Below, piece by piece: positions 1 to 8,300 of a stretch of 36,915 bases of DNA. Position 1 is the first letter of the stretch. Every line of letters begins with the position of its first letter. The notes below the pieces were generated by a model. That model made no database searches. It saw only the letters and a list, made by a program, of their open reading frames with translations, and had not been told where the DNA came from. The position numbers and the translations under genes were made by a program. The stretch comes from a virus: positions 1 through 36,915 of the IMG/VR virus record IMGVR_UViG_3300038619_000274; one strand, written 5' to 3'.

Positions 1-125
1 ACGCTGTTTCCGAACCTGGTGCTGTCGGCGCCGGCGGTCGGGCCTGCGATATTCCGTGCGCCGCTGTTCACCGGGCACCCGCTACCGGCCAAGTCGCCGG
101 ACTTCATACCGCCGAACTTGGTGCT
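1..125 (+). repeat. Direct repeat, copy 1
   Basis: These 125 bases are identical to 304-428, a spacing of exactly 303 bases (101 codons, three protein repeat units). The copy begins at the first base of the window, so it may continue upstream. Confidence 0.95.
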
Positions 126-1050
126 GACGGCGACAGTCGCACCGCCGGTCGGCGCACGCGAACTCGGCAAGAACGCGCCACAGGTTTTCCACGCACCCGA
201 ATTCCTGCCGCCCAACCTGGTGCTGGCCGCCTTCGCCGCGGCGCCGATTGTTATTGCGCCCGATCTTTCGGCGCATGCTCCACCGGCATCACATCCGCCG
301 GAGACGCTGTTTCCGAACCTGGTGCTGTCGGCGCCGGCGGTCGGGCCTGCGATATTCCGTGCGCCGCTGTTCACCGGGCACCCGCTACCGGCCAAGTCGC
401 CGGACTTCATACCGCCGAACTTGGTGCTCGAACTTTCGGCGGGTGCGACTGCACCGTTCAGTTCCTACGATTTCTCGGCGCATCCGCAGGCCAGTGCTAC
501 ATCGCACGCGCCCGAGTGGATTGCGCCTAATCTGCTGCTCACGACGCTGGCGCCGGTGCTCTACCCGGCCGGCGGCGTATTTCTCGACGATCATCCGCCG
601 ATCGCATCGCATCCGCCGGAATTCCTGCCGCCGAACCTGGTGCTCATCCAGGGCGCGGTTGCGGCACCGATCTTTGCCGTTGACCTGTCGGCTCATCCGG
701 CCGCGCAGCCGCACGGCAAGGAGTTTTTGCCGCCTAACCTGGTGCTGAATGCACCGCAACCGGCGCCGATCGTCAGTCTCGACTTCTCCGCGCATCCGCC
801 GCCGCCGGCGCGAGCGCCGGACATCATCTTTCGCAACCTGGTGCTGTCGGTCCTTCCGGGGCCGGCCGCATTCCCGGTCCGTAATTTCGACTTGATGTTT
901 GCGGTTCCGGCGCGGCCAAGGCAGCAAGGGCCAGAGTTCATCGCGCCCAACCTGTGCGTCCCGCCGGGACCGATACCGCCGCCGCCGCCCGTTACCGATC
1001 TCCACTTCCGTCGCTTCCACGCCGACGTCGGCGGCATGATGGTGCATTGA
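1..1050 (+). CDS. Proline-rich repeat protein, 5' end outside window
   Basis: Open from the first base to a TGA at 1048-1050 (349 residues visible), so the true start lies upstream; the GTG at 19 is internal to a repeat. The protein consists of about nine degenerate units of 33-37 residues. Each ends in a motif like PEFLPPNLVL (variants PDFIPPNLVL, PEWIAPNLLL, PDIIFRNLVL), often preceded by a D-[FL]-SAHPP-like stretch. Units one and four are identical in DNA. The last unit runs into a Pro-rich tail and a His-containing C-terminus. It ends 5 bases before the portal start, so it belongs to the head operon. I do not recognise the family. The regular spacing suggests an elongated repeat protein such as a head fibre or decoration, but that is inference only. 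Confidence 0.75.
   Translation, partial: TLFPNLVLSAPAVGPAIFRAPLFTGHPLPAKSPDFIPPNLVLTATVAPPVGARELGKNAPQVFHAPEFLPPNLVLAAFAAAPIVIAPDLSAHAPPASHPPETLFPNLVLSAPAVGPAIFRAPLFTGHPLPAKSPDFIPPNLVLELSAGATAPFSSYDFSAHPQASATSHAPEWIAPNLLLTTLAPVLYPAGGVFLDDHPPIASHPPEFLPPNLVLIQGAVAAPIFAVDLSAHPAAQPHGKEFLPPNLVLNAPQPAPIVSLDFSAHPPPPARAPDIIFRNLVLSVLPGPAAFPVRNFDLMFAVPARPRQQGPEFIAPNLCVPPGPIPPPPPVTDLHFRRFHADVGGMMVH
304..428 (+). repeat. Direct repeat, copy 2
   Basis: Second copy of the 125-base repeat at 1-125. Identity ends at base 429 (C here, G at 126). The absence of even synonymous changes implies recent duplication, gene conversion, or an assembly effect at the window edge. Confidence 0.95.
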
Positions 1051-1055
1051 TCTGC

Positions 1056-3104
1056 ATGAAGTTTGGTCCTGTTCCTCCGAAAAAGCTGCCGCAACAGGAC
1101 CCCTCGCGGGTCCTTTTGCTTGCCGAGAAGTGGCAGCGCGCCGCGTATGCGCAGCAACGATGGGCCGAACAAGCCAAGATCGCGGTCGATTTTTTCGAAG
1201 GCCGGCAATGGACCGAGGCGCAGCTCAACGAGATGCGCCGAAAGCGCCGGCCGGCGTTCAAGTTCAACATGATCGCGCCGCTGGTGCGGCTGGTTTTGGG
1301 CTATCAGCGGTCGAACAAGACCGACATTACATTCTTGCCCGGCCAGGACGCGCGCGCGTCCGAGGAGCTTGCCGAGGCTTTGACCCGCATCGAGAAGGTC
1401 ATCGCCGAAGGCTCCCACATGGATTATGTGGACACCGAAGTATTCCTCGATGGCCTGATCTGCGCGCGGGGCTATTACGACACCCGGCTTGATTTTGAGA
1501 GCAACGATCTCGGCGAGGTCAAGACGCGGGCGGCCGATCCGTTTTCGATCTATCCCGATCCCGACGCCTCGACCTATGACTTCAACGAGAGCGCAGCCCA
1601 CATCTCGGAATCGTCGTTTGTCTCGCTCGACGAGATCGACGCCTGGTTCGGCAAAGATGCGATGGACCTGCTCAAGCCCTTCATCCTCGGGCAGACGCCG
1701 CTGGCGCCGGTCTCGTCCTACATGGTGGTCGATGAAGTCTCGCCGATCCGCACCTATGGCGAGCGCGCCGACACCGAAGACACCTGGTGGGACACCTTCT
1801 ATTCGCTGGTCGGCGACTTCGTTGATCCGAGCCGGAAAACCATCCGGCTCATCAACATGCAATGGAAGCAGAAGAAGCTCGCCAACGTCCTGATCGACCT
1901 CGAAACCGGCGACAAGGCGGTGCTGCCGGAGGAGTGGAAGCAGGAGGAAATCCAGAAGGTGCTGCTCTACGCCGACCAGGTGAAAAACCCGGTCAAGATA
2001 CAGCGCCGCACCATCGAATTTATCCAGTGGACGACGTTTGCCGGCGACCTCCTGCTCTACGACCAGGAATCGCAATACGACTCCTACACGCTGCAGCCGT
2101 ACTTTCCGTATTTCCGGCGCGGCATCACCCGCGGCATGGTCGAAGACTTGATCGACCCGCAGATGGAGAAGAACAAGCACCGCTCGGCGCGGAGCGAGAT
2201 CGCGGCCAAGACCGCGAACGGCGGCTGGAAATATTCCGACGACGCGTTCGACGCGCCGCAGGAAGCCAATCTCAAGAAATTCGGCTCATCGCCAGGCGTC
2301 AATATCAAATTCAAGTCCGGTGCCAAACATCCGCCCGAGCAAATCGTGCCCGGCGGGCCCGCCAACGCGCATAAAATTCTCGAAGACGACGCCGGCCAGG
2401 ACTTAAAAGACATCGCCGGCATCAACGAAGCAGCCCTCGGCCAGGAAATGAACGTCCAATCGGGACGCGCCATTCAGGCCAAGCAGCGCCAGGCGGTGCT
2501 CTCGATCCAAGTCTATATGGACAACTTCAAGCGCTCGAAGATGCTGGTCGGCGACCAGCACTTGAAGATCATCCAGCGGTACTACACCGAACCTCGCCTC
2601 TACCGGATCATGGGCAAGGACGGCAAATTCGGCCAGGTCCTGCTCAATCAGGAGCAGCAAGACCCAACCTCGGGACTGGCGCGCATCGCCAATGACGTGA
2701 CGATCGGCAAATACACGGTGGTGATCGACGACTCGCCGTTATCGGACACCTTCCTCAACGCGCAGTTCAACGAGATGTTGACGCTGCTCGGCAAGATGGG
2801 ACCGGCGATCGCGCCGTACATCCCGATGTTCGCCGACCTGATCATTGATATGTCCTCGATGCCGCGCAAGGACGAGTGGATCGAGCGCATCAAGGCGGTG
2901 TGGGAAGCGCAGCAGCAGCAAGCGCAAGCAGGCCAGGCGCCGCCCGGCCATCCCGCGCCCGGCCAGCATCCGCAACATGGTCATCCGCACGCGCAGCCGC
3001 ATCACGGCGCGCCGCATCATGCGGCCCCGCATCAGGGGCAAGAACAGCCAGGCCCGCTCGGCGGCGGCCCGGTTGCTGAAAACGTCGTGCCATTTTCGAG
3101 GTAA
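1056..3104 (+). CDS. Portal protein, P22-like
   Basis: The portal is the dodecameric ring at the capsid vertex through which DNA is packaged and ejected, and it anchors the tail. The 682-residue protein has the hallmarks of the P22-type family: an N-terminal region with FFEGRQW and FNMIAPLVRLVLGYQRSNK, a middle with ARGYYDTRLDFE and DPFSIYPDPDA, and a late SGRAIQAKQRQAVLSIQVYMDNF segment. I chose the ATG at 1056 because upstream in-frame codons overlap the previous gene and read as shadow sequence. Residues from about 627 to the end form an unusual His/Pro/Gln-rich tail with clusters such as HPQHGHPHAQPHHG. The gene follows the repeat protein and precedes small head genes and the scaffold, the usual head-module order. 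The family call is confident; the role of the His-rich tail is unknown. Confidence 0.9.
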   Translation: MKFGPVPPKKLPQQDPSRVLLLAEKWQRAAYAQQRWAEQAKIAVDFFEGRQWTEAQLNEMRRKRRPAFKFNMIAPLVRLVLGYQRSNKTDITFLPGQDARASEELAEALTRIEKVIAEGSHMDYVDTEVFLDGLICARGYYDTRLDFESNDLGEVKTRAADPFSIYPDPDASTYDFNESAAHISESSFVSLDEIDAWFGKDAMDLLKPFILGQTPLAPVSSYMVVDEVSPIRTYGERADTEDTWWDTFYSLVGDFVDPSRKTIRLINMQWKQKKLANVLIDLETGDKAVLPEEWKQEEIQKVLLYADQVKNPVKIQRRTIEFIQWTTFAGDLLLYDQESQYDSYTLQPYFPYFRRGITRGMVEDLIDPQMEKNKHRSARSEIAAKTANGGWKYSDDAFDAPQEANLKKFGSSPGVNIKFKSGAKHPPEQIVPGGPANAHKILEDDAGQDLKDIAGINEAALGQEMNVQSGRAIQAKQRQAVLSIQVYMDNFKRSKMLVGDQHLKIIQRYYTEPRLYRIMGKDGKFGQVLLNQEQQDPTSGLARIANDVTIGKYTVVIDDSPLSDTFLNAQFNEMLTLLGKMGPAIAPYIPMFADLIIDMSSMPRKDEWIERIKAVWEAQQQQAQAGQAPPGHPAPGQHPQHGHPHAQPHHGAPHHAAPHQGQEQPGPLGGGPVAENVVPFSR

Positions 3105-3107
3105 GCG

Positions 3108-3659
3108 ATGCCGATGCTCGATGATGACCGGCTCATCACGCCGGCGCTGCTCAAACGCTTCATGCAGGAAGCAGCCCTCGACGGCGGCAACGGCCAGCAC
3201 TACGCCTTCATCCGCCGCGACAACGGCAATCTCGTCGGCCATAACCCCTATTCGCCGGAGATCGCCGGCCATCAGATGATGTTTGCCGACGACGTGCTCA
3301 AGAAGCTCAATCGCGAGCTGCACCACGACGGCGCCTGGGTGATCGTCTTCACCAATCCGAAGCGGCCGGCGCCAGGCGATATTCTCTACGCGCAAGGCGC
3401 GCCGGCCGAATACGGCCGCTACGTCCTCATATGGCTCGACGAGGACGGCGACGCGCAGGTGCCGATCGAGTGGGTGGAGAACGAGAGCGAATTACTCGAC
3501 TTTGCCGACGTGCTGACAGCCGGCCTCGAAGCCATCATCCAGCAATGCGAGGCGGCTTGGGCGATGTGGCATCTGCACATGCGGCAGGTGATCGAGCCGC
3601 GCGAGGGCGAAACCTTCAAGCGCGCACAAGGCCAACAGGCCCCTTCGAGGAGGCATTGA
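3108..3659 (+). CDS. Hypothetical head-module protein
   Basis: A 183-residue soluble protein starting 3 bases after the portal stop. No signal peptide or membrane segment is visible. It has a mixed alpha/beta composition with an acidic middle (LDEDGDAQVPIEWVENESELLDF) followed by an amphipathic helix rich in Trp and His (EAAWAMWHLHMRQVIEP). I do not recognise the family. Tight spacing with the portal and scaffold genes implies co-expression and a likely role in head assembly or as a minor virion component. Confidence 0.75.
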   Translation: MPMLDDDRLITPALLKRFMQEAALDGGNGQHYAFIRRDNGNLVGHNPYSPEIAGHQMMFADDVLKKLNRELHHDGAWVIVFTNPKRPAPGDILYAQGAPAEYGRYVLIWLDEDGDAQVPIEWVENESELLDFADVLTAGLEAIIQQCEAAWAMWHLHMRQVIEPREGETFKRAQGQQAPSRRH

Positions 3660-3660
3660 C

Positions 3661-4029
3661 ATGGATTGGAGCGCTATTGCCGCGCTGGTTGCGCTGGCCT
3701 CGCTAGTAAGTGCCGGTCTCGCCTCTTACGGCACGCACGCCTATAAGCGCGGCCGCATCGACACGACGACCGCCGGCACCAGCAAGTCCGCAGAGGTGCT
3801 GGCAAACTTGGCGATCACCAAGCTCGACGCCATCTTGGCGCAATTCCTCGCGCATCAACTCGAAGATGCCCGGCTGTTTGCCAAGCTCGAAGCCCAAGTC
3901 GGCGAGACCAGCCGCGCACAGGCCAACGCCGACACTCGTCTCGCCAAGGCGCTCGATGATTTCGGTGCCGCGCTCGATCGCATGACTGGTCGCATCGACC
4001 GCGTGCTCGCCGAGCGCCCGTTGACTTAA
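3661..4029 (+). CDS. Small membrane-anchored coiled-coil protein
   Basis: A 122-residue protein with an N-terminal hydrophobic helix at about residues 5-25 (IAALVALASLVSAGLASYG), a short basic stretch, then a long helical region with heptad-like Leu/Ala spacing to the C-terminus. The start ATG lies one base after the preceding TGA, with a GAGG-type ribosome site just upstream at 3648-3651. One membrane helix plus a coiled coil resembles small phage membrane proteins of the holin-accessory or i-spanin type, but its position in the head module gives no direct support for lysis. Function unknown. Confidence 0.7.
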   Translation: MDWSAIAALVALASLVSAGLASYGTHAYKRGRIDTTTAGTSKSAEVLANLAITKLDAILAQFLAHQLEDARLFAKLEAQVGETSRAQANADTRLAKALDDFGAALDRMTGRIDRVLAERPLT

Positions 4030-4030
4030 A

Positions 4031-4240
4031 ATGCGCACCGGGCCGCCGCACACCTACGGCTGGCTTAAAGTCGGGACCGCCGACAAGCTCAACTTGTGGG
4101 AAACGCCGACTGGCTACTGCCTCTATCTCGATAAGGCCGCGTGGCTGCAACAGGACGAGACCGGCTTTATCACCTCGATCGAGCCGCCGGCGACGCCGCC
4201 GCGATGCTCGGCTGTGCCAAAAGCCGCCGGCCTACACTGA
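4031..4240 (+). CDS. Small hypothetical protein
   Basis: A 69-residue protein beginning just after the previous stop, with Trp/Tyr-rich sequence (YGWLKVGTADKLNLWETPTGYCLYLDKAAWLQQDE) that looks like a small beta domain, and a Pro-rich C-terminus. No family recognised. Placement in the tight gene string and balanced amino-acid composition support a real gene. Confidence 0.6.
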   Translation: MRTGPPHTYGWLKVGTADKLNLWETPTGYCLYLDKAAWLQQDETGFITSIEPPATPPRCSAVPKAAGLH

Positions 4241-4245
4241 ATTCC

Positions 4246-4259
4246 GCTCCGCAAGGAGC
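4246..4259 (+). other. Short GNRA-loop hairpin after 4240
   Basis: GCTCC and GGAGC pair as a 5-bp stem around a GCAA tetraloop six bases after the preceding stop. No T-tract follows, so it is not a convincing intrinsic terminator; it could stabilise RNA ends. Confidence 0.3.
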
Positions 4260-4298
4260 CGCCCTCACCTAGCGCGTTCTCGCCGGGTGCTTCCGCTT

Positions 4299-4318
4299 TG
4301 CGTGAGCGACATCACGCA
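4299..4318 (+). other. Hairpin in the leader of the scaffold gene
   Basis: TGCGTGA and TCACGCA form a perfect 7-bp stem with a 6-base loop in the 138-base gap between 4240 and 4379. The arms contain the CGTGA/TCACG half-sites of the repeated palindrome described elsewhere, in everted order, so it may be related to that element. No clear promoter is visible in the rest of the gap. Confidence 0.35.
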
Positions 4319-4378
4319 CAGAGCCGCCGTCTGACTTACGGGCGCTTCCGCAACGCCATTCCCGCGACAGAGGATGAC

Positions 4379-5542
4379 ATGACCATGAGTAGCGATGGAG
4401 TTACGCCCAATCCGGGCGATCAACAGCAACCCGATCCGGCAGCAGTTGCAGCCGCGGCGCAAGCCGCAGGTGCGCAACCCACAGCGGGAACGGAAGACGT
4501 TGATATTGACGAGCAAGCGGTCATCGAGGCCACGAGGGCAGCGGAAGCCGAGGAGGCTGCCGCCGCGGGCACCGATAAATCGCAAGCTCAACCCGGACAG
4601 GCACCAGGTGCGCAACCCGCAGCGGGACAAGGCCAGCAGGATCAGCAGCCCTCCGGGGATGTACTGCAGATCCCGAAGCCGCGTTTCGATGAGGTCGCCG
4701 CGCAACGCGACAAGGCGTTGCAAGGCGAAGCGTACTGGCGCGGCGTTGCCGAAGCGCGTGGAACGCAAACGCCGGGGCAACCCGGTCAAGCGCCCGCGGC
4801 GCAGCAACCGGCAGCGCAGCCTGCCCCCGATGCGCGGTTAGTGGAGATCAAGTCGCTGAAGCTTGCTCTCGCCAAGAAGTTTGACGACGGCGAGATCACT
4901 TACGCGGACTTGACCGCACAGACCGATGCACTGGCCGACAAAGAGCAGCAAATCCGCGAGGAAATGCTGGTCGCGAAGGTCAGACCGGCGGATGCGCCGG
5001 CGAAGGCAGGAAACGACGAACTCTATCTCAACACGCTGACGGCGGATCTCGAGGAGAAGCATCCTTGGGTGAAGGTGTTCGACAAAGCCGGCACCGACAT
5101 CGACTGGAAGTTTCTCCGCGACACGGCGGTCCAAAATCTTCTGGATCGCGGCGTTGATGCGACCAAGGGCACGCTCGGCACCTACGAACTCCGCAAGGAG
5201 ATGGCGGTGCTGGCGGACAAATACGGCCCCGCAATGGTCGGCGAGAAAGCCAAGGCAAAGAACGTCGCTATTCCCGGTCAAACGCAGGACGCCGGCGGAA
5301 CGCAGCCGCAGCCAAACCAGCAGCAGCAGCAACCCGCCAAGCCGCCGTTGAGCCCGGTCGCACTCGTGCGGTCGCAAAAGCTCGACGTCGCCGCTAACCA
5401 GCCGCCGAACGTGGCCGCGATGAGCGGTCATAACGGCGACGCTGGCGGCTCGCTCACCGATAGTCAGATCGAAGGGTTGAGCGAGGATCAATTCGACGCC
5501 CTGCCGGAAGCGCAACGCAACACACTCCTCGGCATCGCCTAA
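4379..5542 (+). CDS. Putative scaffolding protein
   Basis: A 387-residue, highly polar protein rich in Ala, Gln, Pro and Glu. It has a disordered N-terminal half with repeated PGQAP-type blocks, then a helical segment (SLKLALAKKFDDGEITYADLTAQTDALADKE) and a DLEEKHPWVKVFDKAG segment, ending with LPEAQRNTLLGIA. Size, composition and position directly before the major capsid gene match phage scaffolding proteins, which template procapsid assembly and are later removed. The start is the ATG at 4379, five bases after AGAGG; the ATG at 4385 is the alternative. The longer in-frame extension upstream lacks a ribosome site and crosses the leader hairpin. No protease domain is visible, so it is probably not a protease-scaffold fusion. 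Confidence 0.65.
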   Translation: MTMSSDGVTPNPGDQQQPDPAAVAAAAQAAGAQPTAGTEDVDIDEQAVIEATRAAEAEEAAAAGTDKSQAQPGQAPGAQPAAGQGQQDQQPSGDVLQIPKPRFDEVAAQRDKALQGEAYWRGVAEARGTQTPGQPGQAPAAQQPAAQPAPDARLVEIKSLKLALAKKFDDGEITYADLTAQTDALADKEQQIREEMLVAKVRPADAPAKAGNDELYLNTLTADLEEKHPWVKVFDKAGTDIDWKFLRDTAVQNLLDRGVDATKGTLGTYELRKEMAVLADKYGPAMVGEKAKAKNVAIPGQTQDAGGTQPQPNQQQQQPAKPPLSPVALVRSQKLDVAANQPPNVAAMSGHNGDAGGSLTDSQIEGLSEDQFDALPEAQRNTLLGIA

Positions 5543-5557
5543 ACACGAGGTATTCCC

Positions 5558-6697
5558 GTGGCAGCTACCGATTTCGGCGCCTTGAGCGCCGCCCGCAAGA
5601 TCGTTTGGGCCAATGAGCTTTGGAAAGCCGGACGCGATCAGTCGTTCTGGTTTGCCAACGGCTTCATCGGCAAGAACGAAAGCGACATGAACTCCGTCAT
5701 CCAGCGTGTGACAAAGCTCACCGAGACCGAGCGCGGCTACGAGTGCGTGATGCAACTCGTGCTCGATATGCAGTCGGACGGCGTGGTCGGCGACAACGAA
5801 TTGGAGGGCAACGAAGAAGCCCTGCAAAACGACAGCCAAACCATCCGCATCGACCAGTTGCGCAACGGCAACAAGTCGAAAGGTGAAATGTCCGAGCAGG
5901 CGACCGTGATCCGGTTCCGCCAGACGTCGAAGGACAAGCTCACCTTCTGGCTGGCCGACAAGCTCGACGAACTTATGTTCCTCACCGTCTCGGGCGTGTC
6001 GTATTCCAGCACCTACAACCTCGCCACCCGCGTCAACAGCCAGCTTCCGTCGCTGACGTTTGCCGGCGACGTGGTGGCGCCGTCCGCGCAACGTGTCCTT
6101 TATGCGGGCACGGCGACCTCGACGGCGACCTTGACCACCTCGAACACGATGAATTGGGCAACCATCGTCGAGAGCAACACGCTCGCGTCCGAAAAGCGGC
6201 TCCGTCCGATCCGCGACGGCGGCCGAAACTACTACTGCATGGTGCTGCATCCCCGCCAGCGCCGTGACCTGGTGCTCGACCCGACCTATCAGACCATCGT
6301 GCGGTCGGCCGAGAACCGCAGCTCGAAGAACTCCTTGTTCAAGGGTGCGATCGCCACCGTCGACGGCGTGGTGATCCACTTCCACAACAAGGTGATCAAC
6401 ACCTCGGGGCTCTCGTCCGGCTCGAAGTGGGGCTCGGGCGGCACCGTGGATGGCGCGCAGGCGCTCGTGCTCGGCGCGCAAGCCGGCGGTATCGCCACGG
6501 TCGGCAATATGTTCTGGCGGGAAGCGGTGCTCACCGATTACGGCAACCGGCCCGGTATCGGCGTCGGTCGCAAGATCGGCATGCTCAAGCCGCAGTTCCT
6601 GTCGATCTATGACGAGTCTGCGAGCGGACCCGGCATCGGCCCGGCGACGCGCCAGGACTTCGGCGTCATCTCCGTTTACACCGCAGCCGCGGCGTAA
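5558..6697 (+). CDS. Major capsid protein, N4-gp56/DUF4043-like
   Basis: A 379-residue protein forming the main shell, by homology and position. It resembles the N4-gp56/DUF4043 capsid family: a conserved N-terminus (KIVWANELWKAGRDQSFW), an oligomer-contact region (TKLTETERGYECVMQLVLDM), the segment RQTSKDKLTFWLADKLDELMF, and a late HPRQRRDLVLDPTYQ followed by a beta-rich C-terminus. The GTG start at 5558 follows an ACGAGG site. It is directly preceded by the scaffold-like gene and directly followed by a strong terminator hairpin, as expected for a very highly expressed gene. The P22 coat fold is the main alternative given the P22-like portal, but the motifs fit DUF4043 better. Confidence 0.8.
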   Translation: MAATDFGALSAARKIVWANELWKAGRDQSFWFANGFIGKNESDMNSVIQRVTKLTETERGYECVMQLVLDMQSDGVVGDNELEGNEEALQNDSQTIRIDQLRNGNKSKGEMSEQATVIRFRQTSKDKLTFWLADKLDELMFLTVSGVSYSSTYNLATRVNSQLPSLTFAGDVVAPSAQRVLYAGTATSTATLTTSNTMNWATIVESNTLASEKRLRPIRDGGRNYYCMVLHPRQRRDLVLDPTYQTIVRSAENRSSKNSLFKGAIATVDGVVIHFHNKVINTSGLSSGSKWGSGGTVDGAQALVLGAQAGGIATVGNMFWREAVLTDYGNRPGIGVGRKIGMLKPQFLSIYDESASGPGIGPATRQDFGVISVYTAAAA

Positions 6698-6716
6698 CCG
6701 GATCAACCGGATTGAG

Positions 6717-6753
6717 CAGGCTCGCGCCAATAAGCGCGGGCCTGTTTGTCCTT
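6717..6753 (+). terminator. Intrinsic terminator after capsid gene
   Basis: Bases 6717-6727 pair with 6734-6744 in an 11-bp stem with one G-T pair and a 6-base loop (CAATAA). The stem is followed by TTTGTCCTT. It lies 20 bases after the capsid stop and probably gives partial termination that sets the dose of downstream genes. Confidence 0.75.
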
Positions 6754-6788
6754 AGCCATTTCACCTGATCTCACCAGGAAGGGACACC

Positions 6789-7559
6789 ATGTCCAACAAC
6801 AACTTTTTCGTTCGCATCCAGCTTAAGGATGTTTTCAAGCAGCAGAACATCAACGACAGTGGCGCCGTGGCGTTCGTCTGCACCGCCGGCACGTCGACCT
6901 TGGCGACACTCCTTGACCAGTACGGCAATGCGCTCGCCAACCCGATCCAGCTCACGTCGGGCCTGATCTCCTTCCAGTTTGCGGCCTCAACGTCGCAGGA
7001 AGAAGCCGGCCTCGACATCTTCGGCATGACCGCGGACGGCTACTGGTTCGAGTACCTCAATGCCGTGGGCGTCGCGTCCGGCAAGATCACCGGCCTGGCG
7101 TCAGGAGCGAATGAAATCCTGATCGACAAGTCGATCAAGCGGATGCGGATGAAAATCCCGTTCGCCATCGGCAATACCGGGCCTGCCGGCGCGTGTGCGG
7201 CCGCCACGGAGTTCAAGATCGGCCTAGCGTTGCCGGCTTCGGCGATGGTGCTCGATCGTCTGCACGGCATGGGCGTGCTCGTCACGACCGCGCAATCGGG
7301 CAAGACGATCGAATTCGGCGTACTCTCGACGGAGACCGGCGGTACGGCTTCTGGCTTTATCAACGGCTCGTCGCTTGCTCCGACCGCACCGTCGCAACTC
7401 GTCATCGGCACCAACGGCGCAAACTTCTCCTCGAACGCGCCGTACAACACCGACAGCGAGACCGGCGGCGTCGCCAACGGCCTCGATCTCTCGCTCACGC
7501 TGTCTTCGGGCACGACCACGGCCGTAGGCTTCATCCTCGCGCCGTATGAGCTGGCCTAA
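6789..7559 (+). CDS. Probable virion protein after the coat gene
   Basis: A 256-residue protein starting nine bases after a strong GGAAGGG ribosome site. It is rich in Ser, Thr, Gly and Ala with short beta-forming hydrophobic stretches and no signal or membrane helix, a profile typical of capsid decoration or head-completion proteins. It has its own terminators on both sides, so it can be made in large amounts independently. I do not recognise a named family; a decoration protein is inferred from context. Confidence 0.65.
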   Translation: MSNNNFFVRIQLKDVFKQQNINDSGAVAFVCTAGTSTLATLLDQYGNALANPIQLTSGLISFQFAASTSQEEAGLDIFGMTADGYWFEYLNAVGVASGKITGLASGANEILIDKSIKRMRMKIPFAIGNTGPAGACAAATEFKIGLALPASAMVLDRLHGMGVLVTTAQSGKTIEFGVLSTETGGTASGFINGSSLAPTAPSQLVIGTNGANFSSNAPYNTDSETGGVANGLDLSLTLSSGTTTAVGFILAPYELA

Positions 7560-7575
7560 AGGCACACGAGCAACT

Positions 7576-7587
7576 GTCACGCGTGAC
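7576..7587. repeat. Repeated palindrome, copy 1 (intergenic)
   Basis: GTCACGCGTGAC, a perfect 12-bp palindrome. This is the only intergenic copy of six and abuts the stem of the terminator at 7587-7618, 17 bases after a stop codon. It could be an operator acting on read-through, or a binding site for a phage or host DNA-binding protein. Confidence 0.85.
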
Positions 7588-7618
7588 GGCCGGGCGGCAA
7601 TCTCCCGGCCGTTTCCTT
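7587..7618 (+). terminator. Intrinsic terminator after 7559
   Basis: CGGCCGGG (7587-7594) pairs perfectly with CCCGGCCG (7604-7611) around a 9-base loop, followed by TTTCCTTT. It ends the transcript of the gene at 6789-7559 and overlaps a copy of the repeated palindrome by one base. Confidence 0.75.
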
Positions 7619-7652
7619 TCCCCCCTCCATCGAAAAAGGCGAGGTCTCTCCC

Positions 7653-8288
7653 ATGAGTGCTGCCGCTTTGTCCCAATCGACCGTCGATCGCACCGATAAT
7701 GCTGCCAAAGCCGCAGCCAATCCCCCCGAACATGCGCAGGCGCAGACGCCGAAGCACGATGGCGCCACCAGCGCCAGCCTCCCGCAATTCCTCTACGTGC
7801 TCGACACCACCGCCACGCACAAAAGCGGCGCGCGCACCCATCAAATGCTGGTGGAGAAGCAGCCGCGCGATTTCACCTTCAAGGTTGGCGAGCCGCTCAA
7901 GCTCGCGCTTCCGATTGCGATCAAGTTTCTGCGCATCCCCGAGTTCCAGCGCACCGACGAGGACGGACTGATCCAGCCGTATCACCGCCAGCCTAAGCAA
8001 CCGCACGAGCTTGGCGCCGGCGAGAGGTTTGCAATCTCCGATCATCAGACCGTCGCCGATTACGGCGAGCTGTCGAACGTCGCGCTACTGCAGCGCGCGC
8101 TAGAGCTGCCGGGCGGCGAACTGCTCAAGGATCAAAGCCGGCCAACGCTGATCGACTTCATTGTCAAGACGACGGTCGAGCGGCGCAAAGCCAATCTGGA
8201 AAACCAGCGCGCTGCCGCCAAGGCAAAGCAGCAGCCGGCCGCCGAGAGCGACAGCGACGAATTCCTGCCCGAGCCTGAAGCCGAATAA
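7653..8288 (+). CDS. Hypothetical virion-module protein
   Basis: A 211-residue soluble protein with a disordered Ala/Gln-rich N-terminus (1-40), a central ordered region (FLYVLDTTATHKSGARTHQ to ELPGGELLKDQ) and a charged C-terminus ending in Asp/Glu residues. The helix FIVKTTVERRKANLENQRAA suggests a coiled-coil near the end. It lies between the probable decoration gene and the gp4-like adaptor and so is likely structural or assembly-related. Family not recognised. Confidence 0.65.
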   Translation: MSAAALSQSTVDRTDNAAKAAANPPEHAQAQTPKHDGATSASLPQFLYVLDTTATHKSGARTHQMLVEKQPRDFTFKVGEPLKLALPIAIKFLRIPEFQRTDEDGLIQPYHRQPKQPHELGAGERFAISDHQTVADYGELSNVALLQRALELPGGELLKDQSRPTLIDFIVKTTVERRKANLENQRAAAKAKQQPAAESDSDEFLPEPEAE

Positions 8289-8300
8289 CGGTCATCGTCA

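Noticed and set aside
1-1050. Possible CRISPR-like array
   Set aside because: The repeats are degenerate, in frame and protein-coding, with units of about 100 bases and no short identical repeat with unique spacers.
693-2180. Long minus-strand open frame opposite the portal gene
   Set aside because: The portal frame is conserved and well supported. The antisense frame crosses a gene boundary and reads as shadow sequence.
4298-4378. Upstream extension of the scaffold gene
   Set aside because: The in-frame extension has no ribosome site, crosses a hairpin and has shadow-like Arg/His composition.
4838-6730. Long minus-strand open frame opposite the scaffold and capsid genes
   Set aside because: It runs across two well-supported plus-strand genes and an intergenic gap; composition is that of a shadow frame.
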